A stretch of 64,000 nt of DNA from CAVXXB01 sp963765585 (GTDB lineage Bacteria > Calditrichota > Calditrichia > JAJRVZ01): NCBI GenBank assembly GCA_963765585.1, contig CAVXXB010000001.1, positions 1 through 64,000 of the forward strand, given 5' to 3'. Positions 20,112-29,112 of the stretch are shown piece after piece; position 1 is the stretch's first letter, and every line of letters starts with the position of its first letter. The notes under the pieces are model-generated. The model did no database searches and was not told where the DNA came from. It saw only the letters and a list, made by a program, of their open reading frames with translations. A program made the translations under genes and the position numbers.

Positions 20112-21540
20112 TTAATTCAGCTCTTTAATAAAAATATTTTTAAAACTTACCTTCGCGTGACTATCATGATTCTGTAAACCGATATAACCTTTTTTTGCAA
20201 AACTTTTTATTTTTCCCCTCGGCTCCGCTTTCCAATTGTTTATTAACCGACCATTTAATTCTATCTTGATCTGGTCACCAATAAATGTAATTCGATAATG
20301 ATTCCATTCACCAGTAGGATTAGATGCAAGCATCTTTGCCTGTTCCGCATCGTAAACGGAACCGGTTGTATGTTTGGTTAGCGTATCGGCATCCTGGATT
20401 TGAATTTCGAAGGATTTATAAATATAGTCATTGCTTAGTTACAATCTCCGGAACTCTAAGAAATATTCCTGAGTTGGTATTTGGTGAATGACACATAAAA
20501 TCCAGATCCAGTACAAAGTCAGTATATATTTGCGCGGTATACCACATGAGTCCCATTCCCCCACTGGATGTTAATACACCCGACCCTTCATCCAGTTCAA
20601 AATAGCCCGGTCCATATTGATTCCAGCCATGTTTATTATAGCGGCCATCCCTGGATCCCAATATTTCTGTATACCCCTCATAATATGTGGTCTTTTTTAT
20701 AAAACCAATACCCTCCAGGATAGGCGGACCCGGATTCATGGAATCATCGTCTTTTTCATGCTCAAACGTAACAGTTCCATGATAATTTTGCACAGATAAT
20801 TCCGCAAGAACATCTCTGATGCCGGATTTTCCGGAACCAAGGGGAACATCATATGCATCCATATTGCCAAACTCGTTCAGATCTTTCAGGTGTACATCAA
20901 AGATCCTTCCCTTTAATAATTTTATTGCCTCTGAGGGAACGATACCGGAACGGCTCCAATGACCGGTATCACCGCAGATTCCGATTCTCTTGCTCAGATC
21001 CTTGATATAATAATACGTAATTCCGGGATGCCAGTAAGGCTGACGGTTTGGATGATTATGGATCGCCACATTGATACGGTATTGATTCGCCAGTTTATCG
21101 ATCATGGGTAATAAATGATAGGCTGGTTCGATGACAATTGTTTTGATATCCATTTCTTTGGCAAATTCAAATAATTCTTTACCGGAACTTTCATCAGTAA
21201 TATCCGCCACGCCAAAGGTATTTAGCGTAATATCCCTCTCTTTTAACTTCTTTTTCACCTGCTCCTTTTGTTCTGATGTCATCCCCACTTCAAATGATCC
21301 GGGTCCATCTTTATTTAGCTTTTGTCCGGGATATGCTTGCAGATTTTTGATGCCGAGTTCAACTGCCTTGTCCACTGCTTCCATAAACGAAAATTTACGA
21401 TAGGTATAACTCTGCACCGCTATGGGGAATTCTTTTATTCTCACTTCACTGTAATCAATACGTACTTTTTCACTACCCTGCCCAATTGCCGCACTGACAA
21501 AAAGGGTGGCAATAACAAAAACAGAAAAATATGTTCGCAT
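20112..21540 (-). CDS. Secreted sugar phosphate isomerase/epimerase-like barrel fused to DUF1080, frameshifted
   Basis: About 475 residues in two frames. A signal peptide (VFVIATLFVSAAIGQ) leads into an AP-endonuclease-2-type TIM barrel with the expected metal ligands: Glu in TIVIEPAYH, His in AIHNHPN, Asp/His in CGDTGHW, His in DVHLKD and Glu in TFEHEKD. After residue 275 comes a DUF1080 (concanavalin-like) domain, with NTNSGIFLRVPEI in the first frame and, after an indel near 20435-20440, SNDYIYKSFEIQIQDADT and TGEWNHYRITFIGD in the second. DUF1080 proteins have been linked to 3-keto-glycoside cleavage, so a periplasmic role in sugar degradation is likely. The internal ATG at 20333 is not a real start. 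Confidence 0.8.
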
Positions 21541-21713
21541 TTTTTCACCTGTTGAATATAGTTGACATGATAATCTGATGAACAGATCTGCCGATTAGTG
21601 CCGATTTGCTTGTAGTGAAAAAATAAACACTATATTTTTTACTTACAAGTGCTTTTGCGGGAAAATTGGAATAAAAATCAGATGTCTTGTCTTGACCAGG
21701 GGTTTATAAATTT

Positions 21714-21811
21714 TTAACCGCCAGGTATGCAAAGAAGGCGCTAAGTTCGCAAAATAAATAACTATTAATCTTTGTGTACTTCGCGTAATTCTCAGCGCTC
21801 TTTGCGGTTAA
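21714..21811. repeat. Inverted pair of CGCAAAG/CGCTAAG tandem arms
   Basis: TTAACCGCCAGGTATGCAAA at the left faces GCTCTTTGCGGTTAA at the right across about 50 bp. The outer 8 bp (TTAACCGC / GCGGTTAA) pair perfectly. No gene between 21541 and 21913. Confidence 0.65.
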
Positions 21812-21913
21812 GAAAAAAATATCCAAAGATCTCAAAATTAAGGACAAAGTCTTTTGATTTCTCGCCAATAGCCAATTGCCTATTGCCCATCTCGTACATT
21901 AACAACCAGCTGG

Positions 21914-22360
21914 CTATCTCTTTATCTGAAAGGTCCCCGAGATGCCCGGTCGTGCTCGCACTTTCCAGTCGCCGGATATTTCATTCTTCGCCAGTGAAGC
22001 ACCGGTAAAATCCCAGAGAGAACCGCTGACCATAAGGGTAAACGAAACGGAACTACGGCTATTACGATCACCTTCTGTAAGTTCTCCACCATAGTTTTCA
22101 ACCCGGCTTCGGCCATTGCTTTCAATATATTCCGTGAGACGCATCGTATAACTACCACTAATTGCATCCTTCTCCACCATCAAAACTTCTAAAGAACCGC
22201 CATCATATGCCGGATGAAGAATACTCCCGCTCCAGGTTCCGCTAAAATCAGATATAGTTGGTGAAGATGGCCCATCATCTTCAGAACAACTGACAAAAAA
22301 CGAACTTAGCATACATACAATTATATATAGTACCAACTGCCTGATATTTTTAATTCTCAT
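21914..22360 (-). CDS. Hypothetical lipoprotein
   Basis: 148 residues from ATG at 22360, chosen because AAAGGAGATCATC stands directly before it; a frame with an extra seven residues opens at 22381. The N-terminus is a lipoprotein signal with a lipobox at FFVSC, followed by a Ser/Asp linker (SEDDGPSSP). The rest is predicted as an eight-strand-like beta fold with repeated short patterns (FSGTWSGSI, ISGSYTMRL, ISGDWKVRA, ISGTFQIK), as in small outer-membrane-attached calycin-like proteins. No function can be given. Confidence 0.72.
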   Translation of the reverse strand: MRIKNIRQLVLYIIVCMLSSFFVSCSEDDGPSSPTISDFSGTWSGSILHPAYDGGSLEVLMVEKDAISGSYTMRLTEYIESNGRSRVENYGGELTEGDRNSRSSVSFTLMVSGSLWDFTGASLAKNEISGDWKVRARPGISGTFQIKR

Positions 22361-22398
22361 GATGATCTCCTTTTTGTTCATTCGTGAGTGTAAAACAC

Positions 22399-22493
22399 AA
22401 CCACAGAAAACACAGAGCGTAATACCCTATTAGTAACTCGTAAATTGGAATTTTAAATTTCTTACTATTATTCTCTCAGTGTTCTCTGTGGTT
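22399..22493. repeat. Inverted pair of CACAGAG tandem arms
   Basis: AACCACAGAAAACACAGAG at the left faces CTCAGTGTTCTCTGTGGTT at the right, around a spacer of about 55 bp that is AT-rich. The arms match with two mismatches. Nothing gene-like is seen between 22361 and 22694. Confidence 0.7.
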
Positions 22494-22694
22494 TCATCTT
22501 TCAACGTATTTTTTTAATACTTTTAACACGCCATTTGCCTTTATATTATTAAACGCAGGAAAAGAAACTAAAAGTGATAATCAAAATACTTTTTTCATTA
22601 TAATTCTTTTAATGGCAGAGAATATTTTGTATAATTCTCAGGAGGATTGGTTGGCTAAAATATTTTATTAATCTTCTGAAAGTATGAGTTGATT

Positions 22695-22943
22695 ATGAGC
22701 TATCGCATTGCAGATTTGAAAGAAACATTTGAGATTTATGTTCTTAAATGTGAAGCTGTATTTAATCTGAAGGATAAAATTGAGGTGCATGGTGAAACGC
22801 ATACGGTTAGCTGGCTTCTGGATCACCTCAAATCCTGTGATCATGAAATACCTATGGCACTTTGCGAATATATGGAATTCAATCATGGCACCACTTATAC
22901 CGAGGCGGTACAAAAAATTCTGAAAGACCGCAATAATTTGTGA
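22695..22943 (+). CDS. Hypothetical protein, 82 residues
   Basis: Starts MSYRIADLKETFEIYVLKCE at ATG 22695. It is mostly helical and charged, with two Cys (KCEAVF, KSCDHE). I recognise no family. The sequence has no signal or membrane segment, and no clear ribosome site. Its codon use resembles the neighbours, so it is probably a real small gene, transcribed alone. Confidence 0.5.
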   Translation: MSYRIADLKETFEIYVLKCEAVFNLKDKIEVHGETHTVSWLLDHLKSCDHEIPMALCEYMEFNHGTTYTEAVQKILKDRNNL

Positions 22944-23028
22944 TTACTTCCCTTCTCCCCAGAATTACCAGCACCAACAATATCAGGCAAATCCATTGGT
23001 ACATTTGGAAGAAATAAATAGATAGAAA

Positions 23029-23070
23029 TCTTTGCGTACTTCGTGTAGTCCTCAGCGATCTTCGCGGTTA
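23029..23070. repeat. Single right-type repeat arm
   Basis: TCTTTGCGTACTTCGTGTAG followed by TCCTCAGCGATCTTCGCGGT, the right-hand form of the arms at 21714 and 24409, here without a visible left partner. It lies just before serA. Confidence 0.55.
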
Positions 23071-23160
23071 ATAAAACTGGTAATCCAAAAAATCACGTGA
23101 CTGAAATCCAGTAATTTCATAACTTAACACTTACTTTATAGCTAATAATATGGAAATAGA

Positions 23161-24405
23161 ATGAAAAGTTCACTCTCCCTGTCAAAAGAAAAAATAAAAA
23201 TATTGTTGCTGGAGAACATCCATCCCCAGGCAGAACATATTCTTAATCAGGCAGGATATAAAAATATTGAAACCATCCATTCGGCTCTGTCCCCCTCCGA
23301 ACTAGGTCGAAGAATTCAAACATCACATATGATAGGGATTCGCTCAAAAACTAATATTGATCAAAATGTTCTCGAAAAAGCCAACAAATTGATCGCTGTC
23401 GGCTGTTTCTGTATTGGGACCGACCAGGTGGATCTGAACTGTGCGGCACGTCTTGGAATACCAGTATTCAATGCACCACATTCCAACACCAGATCGGTTG
23501 CGGAATTGATTATTGGGCTGGCTATTATGCTTATGCGTGGAATTTTTCCTAAAAGTTCTGCTGCACATAAAAACAAATGGATCAAATCAGCTTCGGGAAG
23601 TAATGAATTGCGTGGTAAAACCATAGGCATCATTGGATATGGTCATATCGGATCGCAGGTTTCCATTCTCGCCGAATCATTTGGCATGCGGGTTATATAT
23701 TATGATATCAGAACCAAACTGCCGCTTGGCAATGCCGCTCAGATCGAGACACTGGAGGAGTTGATAAAAGGTTCGGACATAGTTACCCTGCACGTTCCGG
23801 AGGACAAATCCACAATTAATATGATCGATGAAGATATCTTAAAAAAATGTAAAACGGATGCCTGTCTGATTAACGCCAGTCGGGGCAAAGTAATAAACAT
23901 TGATAGTTTGGCGAAATTTCTTAAAAAGGGAAAACTTCGCGGCGCGGCCATAGATGTATTTCCCAATGAACCCGGCTGTGAAGACGAACGTTTCGAGTCT
24001 CCATTAATCGGAATTGAAAATGTGATTTTAACCCCTCATATCGGGGGATCAACCGGAGAAGCACAAAAAAATATCGGTATCGAAGTTGCAACCAGGCTGG
24101 CCGGGTTTAGTGATTTGGGTAACACCGAAGGTGCGGTCAATTTCCCAAATGTAAATCTTCGATCCAATGAAAATTCCACCCGATTTCTTCATATTCATGA
24201 AAACCGGCCGGGTTTACTAAAATCTATAAATGAGACACTGGCCAACCGCAATATTAATGTCAGCGGTCAATATCTTGAAACAACTAATGACATCGGATAC
24301 GTGGTTCTTGATATTGAACCACTTGCTTCCAGACAGGAGTCTGTAAAATTACGCCAGGCGTTGCAGGACATCCCGGGAACCATTCGTACCAGAATTCTTT
24401 ACTAA
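23161..24405 (+). CDS. serA: D-3-phosphoglycerate dehydrogenase
   Basis: 414 residues, the length of the E. coli-type SerA. The split substrate domain flanks a Rossmann domain with GIIGYGHIGSQVS (NAD-binding). Catalytic residues of the family are visible: Arg in NASRGKVIN, Glu in DVFPNEPG and His in LTPHIGGST. The C-terminal ACT domain (STRFLHIHENRPGLLKSINE) is where serine binds to inhibit the enzyme. It catalyses the first step of serine synthesis, oxidising 3-phosphoglycerate to 3-phosphohydroxypyruvate. No serB or serC is next to it; repeats flank it on both sides. Confidence 0.92.
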   Translation: MKSSLSLSKEKIKILLLENIHPQAEHILNQAGYKNIETIHSALSPSELGRRIQTSHMIGIRSKTNIDQNVLEKANKLIAVGCFCIGTDQVDLNCAARLGIPVFNAPHSNTRSVAELIIGLAIMLMRGIFPKSSAAHKNKWIKSASGSNELRGKTIGIIGYGHIGSQVSILAESFGMRVIYYDIRTKLPLGNAAQIETLEELIKGSDIVTLHVPEDKSTINMIDEDILKKCKTDACLINASRGKVINIDSLAKFLKKGKLRGAAIDVFPNEPGCEDERFESPLIGIENVILTPHIGGSTGEAQKNIGIEVATRLAGFSDLGNTEGAVNFPNVNLRSNENSTRFLHIHENRPGLLKSINETLANRNINVSGQYLETTNDIGYVVLDIEPLASRQESVKLRQALQDIPGTIRTRILY

Positions 24406-24408
24406 TGG

Positions 24409-24658
24409 GTTACACGAAGGGGGCACGAAGACCACGAAGAAGAATTTATTTATTTTAAAAGATAAAAATGCGATGATTCAAGCCTAAAATAATATATACT
24501 GACCTCAAATAAACAGAACTCTGAATTGATTCGGAATAAATAATTATTTTTCTTCATTTATTATTTTACATTATACATTTAATAGATTTAAATCACCTAT
24601 AAATAAATTGAAAAAAATCTTTGTAAACTTCGTGCTACCTTCGCGGCCTTCGTGTAAC
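24409..24658. repeat. Inverted pair of CACGAAG tandem arms
   Basis: GTTACACGAAGGGGGCACGA at the left (24409) faces CTTCGCGGCCTTCGTGTAAC at the right (ending 24658). The outer 12 bases pair perfectly (GTTACACGAAGG / CCTTCGTGTAAC). The spacer of about 170 bp is AT-rich and has no gene. Confidence 0.72.
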
Positions 24659-24684
24659 TCAAATATAATCAGGAACCCAAACCA

Positions 24685-25554
24685 ATGCCCCAAATAGAAA
24701 AAGCGCAATTAGATCAACCATACAAGCTGTCACAAGATGATATTCAGTCCTTTAGGGAACAGGGGTTTATAAAACTAAAAAATGTATTATCATCTGAGAT
24801 TTTAGATTACTACAGTAATGAGATTACAAATAAAGTACTTGAATTAAATACCATGAATGTTCCCATTGAAAAGCGCGATACCTATCATAAAGCATTCCTA
24901 CAAATAACCAATCTTTGGCAGAAAAGTGCACTTGCTAAGGAATTCGTAATGAGTAAGCGCCTGGGTCGAATTGCATCCGAATTAATGGGCACATCCGGCG
25001 TGCGAATGTATCATGATCAGGCACTATACAAGGAAGCCGGTGGCGGATTTACACCCTGGCATGCAGACCAGTATTACTGGCCCCTGGCATCGGAACTTTG
25101 CTGTACGGTCTGGATTCCGTTACAGGAAACTTCGATTGAAATGGGACCACTGGCATTTTCAGTCAAAAGTCATAACATATCAACCGGTCGCGATGTAGCC
25201 ATTAGTGATGAAAGCGAAAATATCATTAAAAGCACGCTTGAAAATGCCCGCCTGGATTATTCCTGCGAACCATTTGATCTTGGTGAAGTAAGTTTCCACT
25301 ACGGCTGGACGTTTCACAATGCCGGCCCGAACACCACGACGACTCCCCGCCGTGTCATGACCATAATATATATGGATGAGAACATGAAATTACATGAGCC
25401 GGTGAATGATAATCAGAAAATTGACCGCGATGTATTCTGCCCCGGTATAAAAGTTGGTGAGGTAATAGCCAGCCCGCTAAATCCGGTTATATTTAGTAAC
25501 GCCAAAAATGTCAAATCAAGCCCCAATGTCTCAATGCCAACTATCGTCTCCTGA
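24685..25554 (+). CDS. Phytanoyl-CoA dioxygenase (PhyH) family protein
   Basis: 289 residues with the Fe(II)/2-oxoglutarate dioxygenase fold. The iron-binding HxD is in TPWHADQYYW, and the distal His in WTFHNAGPN, followed by the 2-oxoglutarate-binding Arg (TTPRRVMT). Members hydroxylate phytanoyl-CoA, ectoine, natural products or other small molecules; the substrate here cannot be told. The last about 20 residues (AKNVKSSPNVSMPTIVS) are encoded by a copy of the intergenic repeat that continues downstream, so the natural C-terminus may have been replaced. Stands alone after serA. Confidence 0.83.
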   Translation: MPQIEKAQLDQPYKLSQDDIQSFREQGFIKLKNVLSSEILDYYSNEITNKVLELNTMNVPIEKRDTYHKAFLQITNLWQKSALAKEFVMSKRLGRIASELMGTSGVRMYHDQALYKEAGGGFTPWHADQYYWPLASELCCTVWIPLQETSIEMGPLAFSVKSHNISTGRDVAISDESENIIKSTLENARLDYSCEPFDLGEVSFHYGWTFHNAGPNTTTTPRRVMTIIYMDENMKLHEPVNDNQKIDRDVFCPGIKVGEVIASPLNPVIFSNAKNVKSSPNVSMPTIVS

Positions 25555-25740
25555 ATTTAAGCATTTGGATTTGGTCATTGATTTGGCATTGGGATTTGGG
25601 CATTTTTAATTCAAAACTTAATGCCCAATGTCCAAGCAAAAATGTCAAATCAAACCCCAATGTCTGAATTTAGTCTGCTTCTTTTAGCATTTTGATTTGG
25701 TCATTGATTTGGCATTTGGATTTGGACATTTGTCATTAAA
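25502..25740. repeat. Tandem ATTTGG/CCAAAT repeat, invading the phyH 3' end
   Basis: AAAATGTCAAATCAAGCCCC at 25506 (inside the PhyH gene) recurs with one change at 25641. Between and after them come units of TTGGATTTGGTCATTGATTT and TTTGGCATT, at 25563 and 25693. The units appear in both orientations and can pair with each other. No gene in 25555-25829 apart from the GGAGG ribosome site of the next gene. Confidence 0.7.
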
Positions 25741-25829
25741 AACACCTGCAATCTTCTTGCCAGTTTTCTCTAAAGAAATATCTCAGTCTTTTCCGTAGTT
25801 TTATAAAGTTTATACGGAGGAAATAACAA

Positions 25830-27590
25830 ATGAAAATTTCAAAATTGTCCACCATCATTTTACTTTTACCTTTTACCTTTTTTCTTGCTTACGCCCAACA
25901 ATCCTCATCCTGGGTCGCCGAAAGTGACAATTACACCAAATTGCTTTTAGATGTAATGGCCAAATTCAGTCCCGAATCTGCAGCTCAATATGGCATCGAA
26001 GGTATCGATGATAGAATTATTGACGCAAAACCCGGATTCGTTGAACGAGAACTGGCAGCGGACCAGGAAGTACGAATAAAACTGGAAAAGGCACTGGAAT
26101 CGGTTAAAACCGATGAGGTTCGCCAGGATATTGAAATCCTGATTAGAAATATTGATGAATACAAAGAGAGTACGCTTTTAAACCAAAAATATTATCTGCC
26201 CTACCATAATGTCTCCCAACTTGTTTTTTATAGTCTGCAATCGCTACTGGATGATCAGGTAGCAGCCGAGCGTCGGCCATCTGCTTTAATCCGGTTAAAA
26301 AAATATACCGGGCAAATGGATGGGTTTACTCCGGTGACAGAACTATTTCAAAATGAGATCGAAGAAAAACTAATGAACAAGAATTTAATGGGACCGGTGA
26401 AACGTAAAATGGAGCGAGATCTTGAAAATACCGCTCATTATTTAAAAGGCATCAAAGATCTTTTTGATAAATATAAAATTGGTGGATATCAGGAAGCTTT
26501 AGACCAGCTCACGATTCAAATTAATAGTTATGAAACTTTCCTGAAGGAAAAAGTGATGCCGCGCGCCAGAACTGACTTTCGCCTTCCGGAAGAGATCTAT
26601 CAGGACAATTTAAAGAATTATGGTGTCAACATGCCGGTTGATGAGATGGTACGGCGTGCCAGAGTGAGTTTCAGATCCATTCAGAATGAAATGACGAGCC
26701 TGGCACTCATGATTGCCAAAAAAAGAGGCTGGAAAACCAGTGATTACCGTGAAGTATTAAGAAATCTAAAAAAAGAGCAAATTCTTGGTGAAGATATTCT
26801 TCCACTTTATGAAAACCGGATAACTGAACTCGAGAACCTGGCCCAAAAATATAATGTGGTTTCTATTCCAAAACGAAAAATGCGGATTCGTTTGGCATCT
26901 GAGGCCGAGAGCGCAGCAGTACCTGCGCCTCATATGCGTCCACCCCGTTTAATCGGCAATACCGGTGAAATGGGCGAATTCATTCTTCCGCTTAAATTCC
27001 CTGGTGAAGATCTGGTTATGGATGATTTTACCCATGAGTCAACAACCTGGACACTTGCGGTACATGAAGGACGACCGGGACATGAAATGCAATTTTCATC
27101 CCTGGTGGAAAATGGCATATCACAGGCCAGAGCCATTTATGCTTTTAACAGTGTAAATGTCGAAGGATGGGCACTTTATATGGAATCTGAAATGAAACCT
27201 TATCTGCCCCTAGAAGGACAATTTGGTGCCTTAATGGCTCTGTTACTGAGATCTGCACGTGCCTTTCTGGACCCCGGTCTCCAAATGGGAACGATCAGCA
27301 AAGATGAGGCGAAACGCGTGTTGCTTGAAGATGTCGTACTTTCCGAAGCTTTGGCCTTACAGGAAATTGAGAGGTATACTTTTCGTGCCCCCGGACAAGC
27401 CACATCTTACTTTGTAGGGTATCAAAAATTGCTTGAGTTACGGACTGATACCGAACTAAAATTAGGCAAGAAATTTGACCGCAAAGCCTTTAATGATTTT
27501 ATTTTGGCTCAGGGATTAATTCCACCATCTTTACAGCGTAAAGCGATTGAGGAGAAATTTGTACCGAAGTATTTGAAGATTAGGAATTAG
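25830..27590 (+). CDS. DUF885 family protein (secreted metallopeptidase-like)
   Basis: 586 residues, starting MKISKLSTIILLLPFTFF with a signal peptide ending AYAQ; CGGAGG lies 9 bp before the ATG. The family motif HEGRPGHEMQ (HExxPGH) stands near residue 415, followed by NVEGWALYMESEM, giving the likely metal-binding His, His and Glu. This is the DUF885 family, often found as lipoproteins or exported proteins and thought to be zinc carboxypeptidase-like. It would act in the periplasm. Complete and unbroken. A hairpin terminator lies downstream at 27737. Confidence 0.85.
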   Translation: MKISKLSTIILLLPFTFFLAYAQQSSSWVAESDNYTKLLLDVMAKFSPESAAQYGIEGIDDRIIDAKPGFVERELAADQEVRIKLEKALESVKTDEVRQDIEILIRNIDEYKESTLLNQKYYLPYHNVSQLVFYSLQSLLDDQVAAERRPSALIRLKKYTGQMDGFTPVTELFQNEIEEKLMNKNLMGPVKRKMERDLENTAHYLKGIKDLFDKYKIGGYQEALDQLTIQINSYETFLKEKVMPRARTDFRLPEEIYQDNLKNYGVNMPVDEMVRRARVSFRSIQNEMTSLALMIAKKRGWKTSDYREVLRNLKKEQILGEDILPLYENRITELENLAQKYNVVSIPKRKMRIRLASEAESAAVPAPHMRPPRLIGNTGEMGEFILPLKFPGEDLVMDDFTHESTTWTLAVHEGRPGHEMQFSSLVENGISQARAIYAFNSVNVEGWALYMESEMKPYLPLEGQFGALMALLLRSARAFLDPGLQMGTISKDEAKRVLLEDVVLSEALALQEIERYTFRAPGQATSYFVGYQKLLELRTDTELKLGKKFDRKAFNDFILAQGLIPPSLQRKAIEEKFVPKYLKIRN

Positions 27591-27656
27591 GAACTGGGAA
27601 TTAGTAATTAGTTATTGCCAATTGCCAACGGCCAATTCATAATTTCTCATCTCTAA
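27583..27656. repeat. AATTAGTAATTAG-type dispersed repeat
   Basis: AACTGGGAATTAGTAATTAG begins at the DUF885 stop, followed by TTGCCAATTGCCAACGGCC. Related to 11634 and 31291. Confidence 0.55.
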
Positions 27657-27736
27657 TCATATGTTCTACGTTTTTGCGGTTTTACCAGAGACAAGGGTCG
27701 ATTTGCGAGCGCCTAGAGCCCAGTACCGAAATAAAA

Positions 27737-27769
27737 AAACCGGAGACTCCATAAGCTAATCTCCGGTTT
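27737..27769. terminator. Bidirectional intrinsic terminator
   Basis: A perfect 10-bp stem (AAACCGGAGA / TCTCCGGTTT) with a 13-base loop. A T-rich stretch (GATTTTTG) follows on the plus side, and a run of A on the left becomes U-rich on the minus side. It lies between the convergent DUF885 gene and the BMC operon, ending both. Confidence 0.8.
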
Positions 27770-27944
27770 AGATTTTTGTTCAGGACTCAGATACTTATTT
27801 TTCTTTGCCGCTGATCCTTTTAACCCCTTTGCCTCTTACCCGTTTGGCCTTCAGTTATTTGAATACAACCCCCTAACCCCCTTTTTTAAGGGGGAATAAT
27901 CACATGCTTTATCTCAGGGACTCAGGCGCTTAGGGACTGAGGTA

Positions 27945-28220
27945 CTATCTTATTCCTCTCTCAACCGCATCCACAATACCCACCACAACCGATCGTACCG
28001 GGCCATCTTCACTTGCCAATATTTGTCGGGCCGAATTTCCTTCATCGATTATCAAAACAGTTTCACCGGCGCCGGCACCAATCGCGTCAACAGCAAACAA
28101 ATACTCACCGGTCTCTTTTCCTTCTGGTGTTATTTTGTCTACCAATAAAATTCTCTTACCATCATAAAATGGGTGATTAATCGTTGAGTTTAGTGAACCA
28201 CTTATCCGGCCTAAAATCAC
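27945..28220 (-). CDS. BMC-P (EutN/CcmL family) vertex protein 1
   Basis: 91 residues, a single EutN/CcmL fold: MILGRISGSLNSTINHPFYD, then VDAIGAGAGETVLIIDEGNS and the C-terminal VVGIVDAVER. BMC-P pentamers cap the vertices of the icosahedral protein shell. Last gene of the operon; its ATG overlaps the end of the second BMC-P gene by 4 bp. Three different BMC-P genes in one operon is also the state in Haliangium ochraceum-type shells. The alanine/glycine-rich core is standard. No odd features. Confidence 0.92.
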   Translation of the reverse strand: MILGRISGSLNSTINHPFYDGKRILLVDKITPEGKETGEYLFAVDAIGAGAGETVLIIDEGNSARQILASEDGPVRSVVVGIVDAVERGIR

Positions 28221-28501
28221 TTTACCCCCTCCTGCGAATGATTTACTTCATCAACAATGCCAATGATAGTGTGATCAACCGGTACAAACCATGGATCGAG
28301 CACCATTGCAGCTTCGCGACCACCCTCAAAATAGATTAGTTCCTGTGCCCCCGCCATTCGCGTAGCATCCGCGGCTACAATGGGTTCGCCATCTGCGTCA
28401 CCATTCTTTGACAATGGTTGTACCAGCAACATGGGTACCCCCTCCAAACCATCATAGACCATTGCCGGTGTTAACGTCCCAAGTACTCTTCCCAACAACA
28501 T
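28217..28501 (-). CDS. BMC-P (EutN/CcmL family) vertex protein 2
   Basis: 94 residues, MLLGRVLGTLTPAMVYDGLE to IIGIVDEVNHSQEG. It keeps the EutN fold but is the most divergent of the three: the usual DAVGAGVGE turn is replaced by DATRMAGAQELIY. Such divergent paralogues may occupy particular vertices or bind a cargo or a regulator. Overlaps the downstream BMC-P by 4 bp and follows the BMC-T gene by 2 bp, so translation is coupled. Confidence 0.88.
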   Translation of the reverse strand: MLLGRVLGTLTPAMVYDGLEGVPMLLVQPLSKNGDADGEPIVAADATRMAGAQELIYFEGGREAAMVLDPWFVPVDHTIIGIVDEVNHSQEGVK

Positions 28502-28503
28502 AA

Positions 28504-29112
28504 TTACAGTTCTCCATTCATCAACGGTAGCACTTGATTTGTAGCAAAAATACTGCCAGTGTCCAAGTGTTTACACAGATTTTCATCAGGCCTGGGTATC
28601 AAAATATGATTACAGAAGGTAGATACATTGGTCATACTGTGCAGTGATTTTTCCAGAGCGGCATCCACCTCTTCAAGCAGACCTGTATAGATAACAAACG
28701 CTTTGCCGCCCAAATCGTCAGAATAACGTAGTTCTACAATATCAATATTCATACTTTTAATCGCCATATCTGCAGCCTGAATAGTACTACAAAGCGTTTT
28801 TGTCTCAAAAATGCCTATCGCTTCAGGTGAACAGAAATTTCGTTTTCCCAATATCGCATCAACAACTGATTCATGTATATCCGGCAGAAAAACCTGATCC
28901 AGGATTTCATTTTTAGCAATTTGTAATCCATTATGGTAGGCTTCTTCCACAGAAGCGACACTACCTCCGACCAAAGTTAGAAATTTGCCGGGATGTGCTG
29001 AACCGGATTTTAAAATGGTAACCGGGGAATTTTTTAGCATGGCATCAGTGCATTTAAGACCAATTGCGATACCTGATGTTTCAATAATACAAATTGCGGG
29101 ATATTTTTTCAT
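28504..29112 (-). CDS. BMC-T shell protein, single-layer type
   Basis: 202 residues with two fused BMC domains: PAICIIETSGIAIGLKCTDA near the start and EAIGIFETKTLCSTIQAADM from residue 97. The two halves form a pseudo-hexameric trimer that tiles the shell facet. The sequence resembles the single-layer BMC-T proteins of H. ochraceum-type loci. The segment between the halves (HESVVDAILGK) and the C-terminal tail (about 25 residues, hydrophilic) are longer than in minimal BMC domains. Its start overlaps the AldDH stop by one base. Confidence 0.85.
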   Translation of the reverse strand: MKKYPAICIIETSGIAIGLKCTDAMLKNSPVTILKSGSAHPGKFLTLVGGSVASVEEAYHNGLQIAKNEILDQVFLPDIHESVVDAILGKRNFCSPEAIGIFETKTLCSTIQAADMAIKSMNIDIVELRYSDDLGGKAFVIYTGLLEEVDAALEKSLHSMTNVSTFCNHILIPRPDENLCKHLDTGSIFATNQVLPLMNGEL

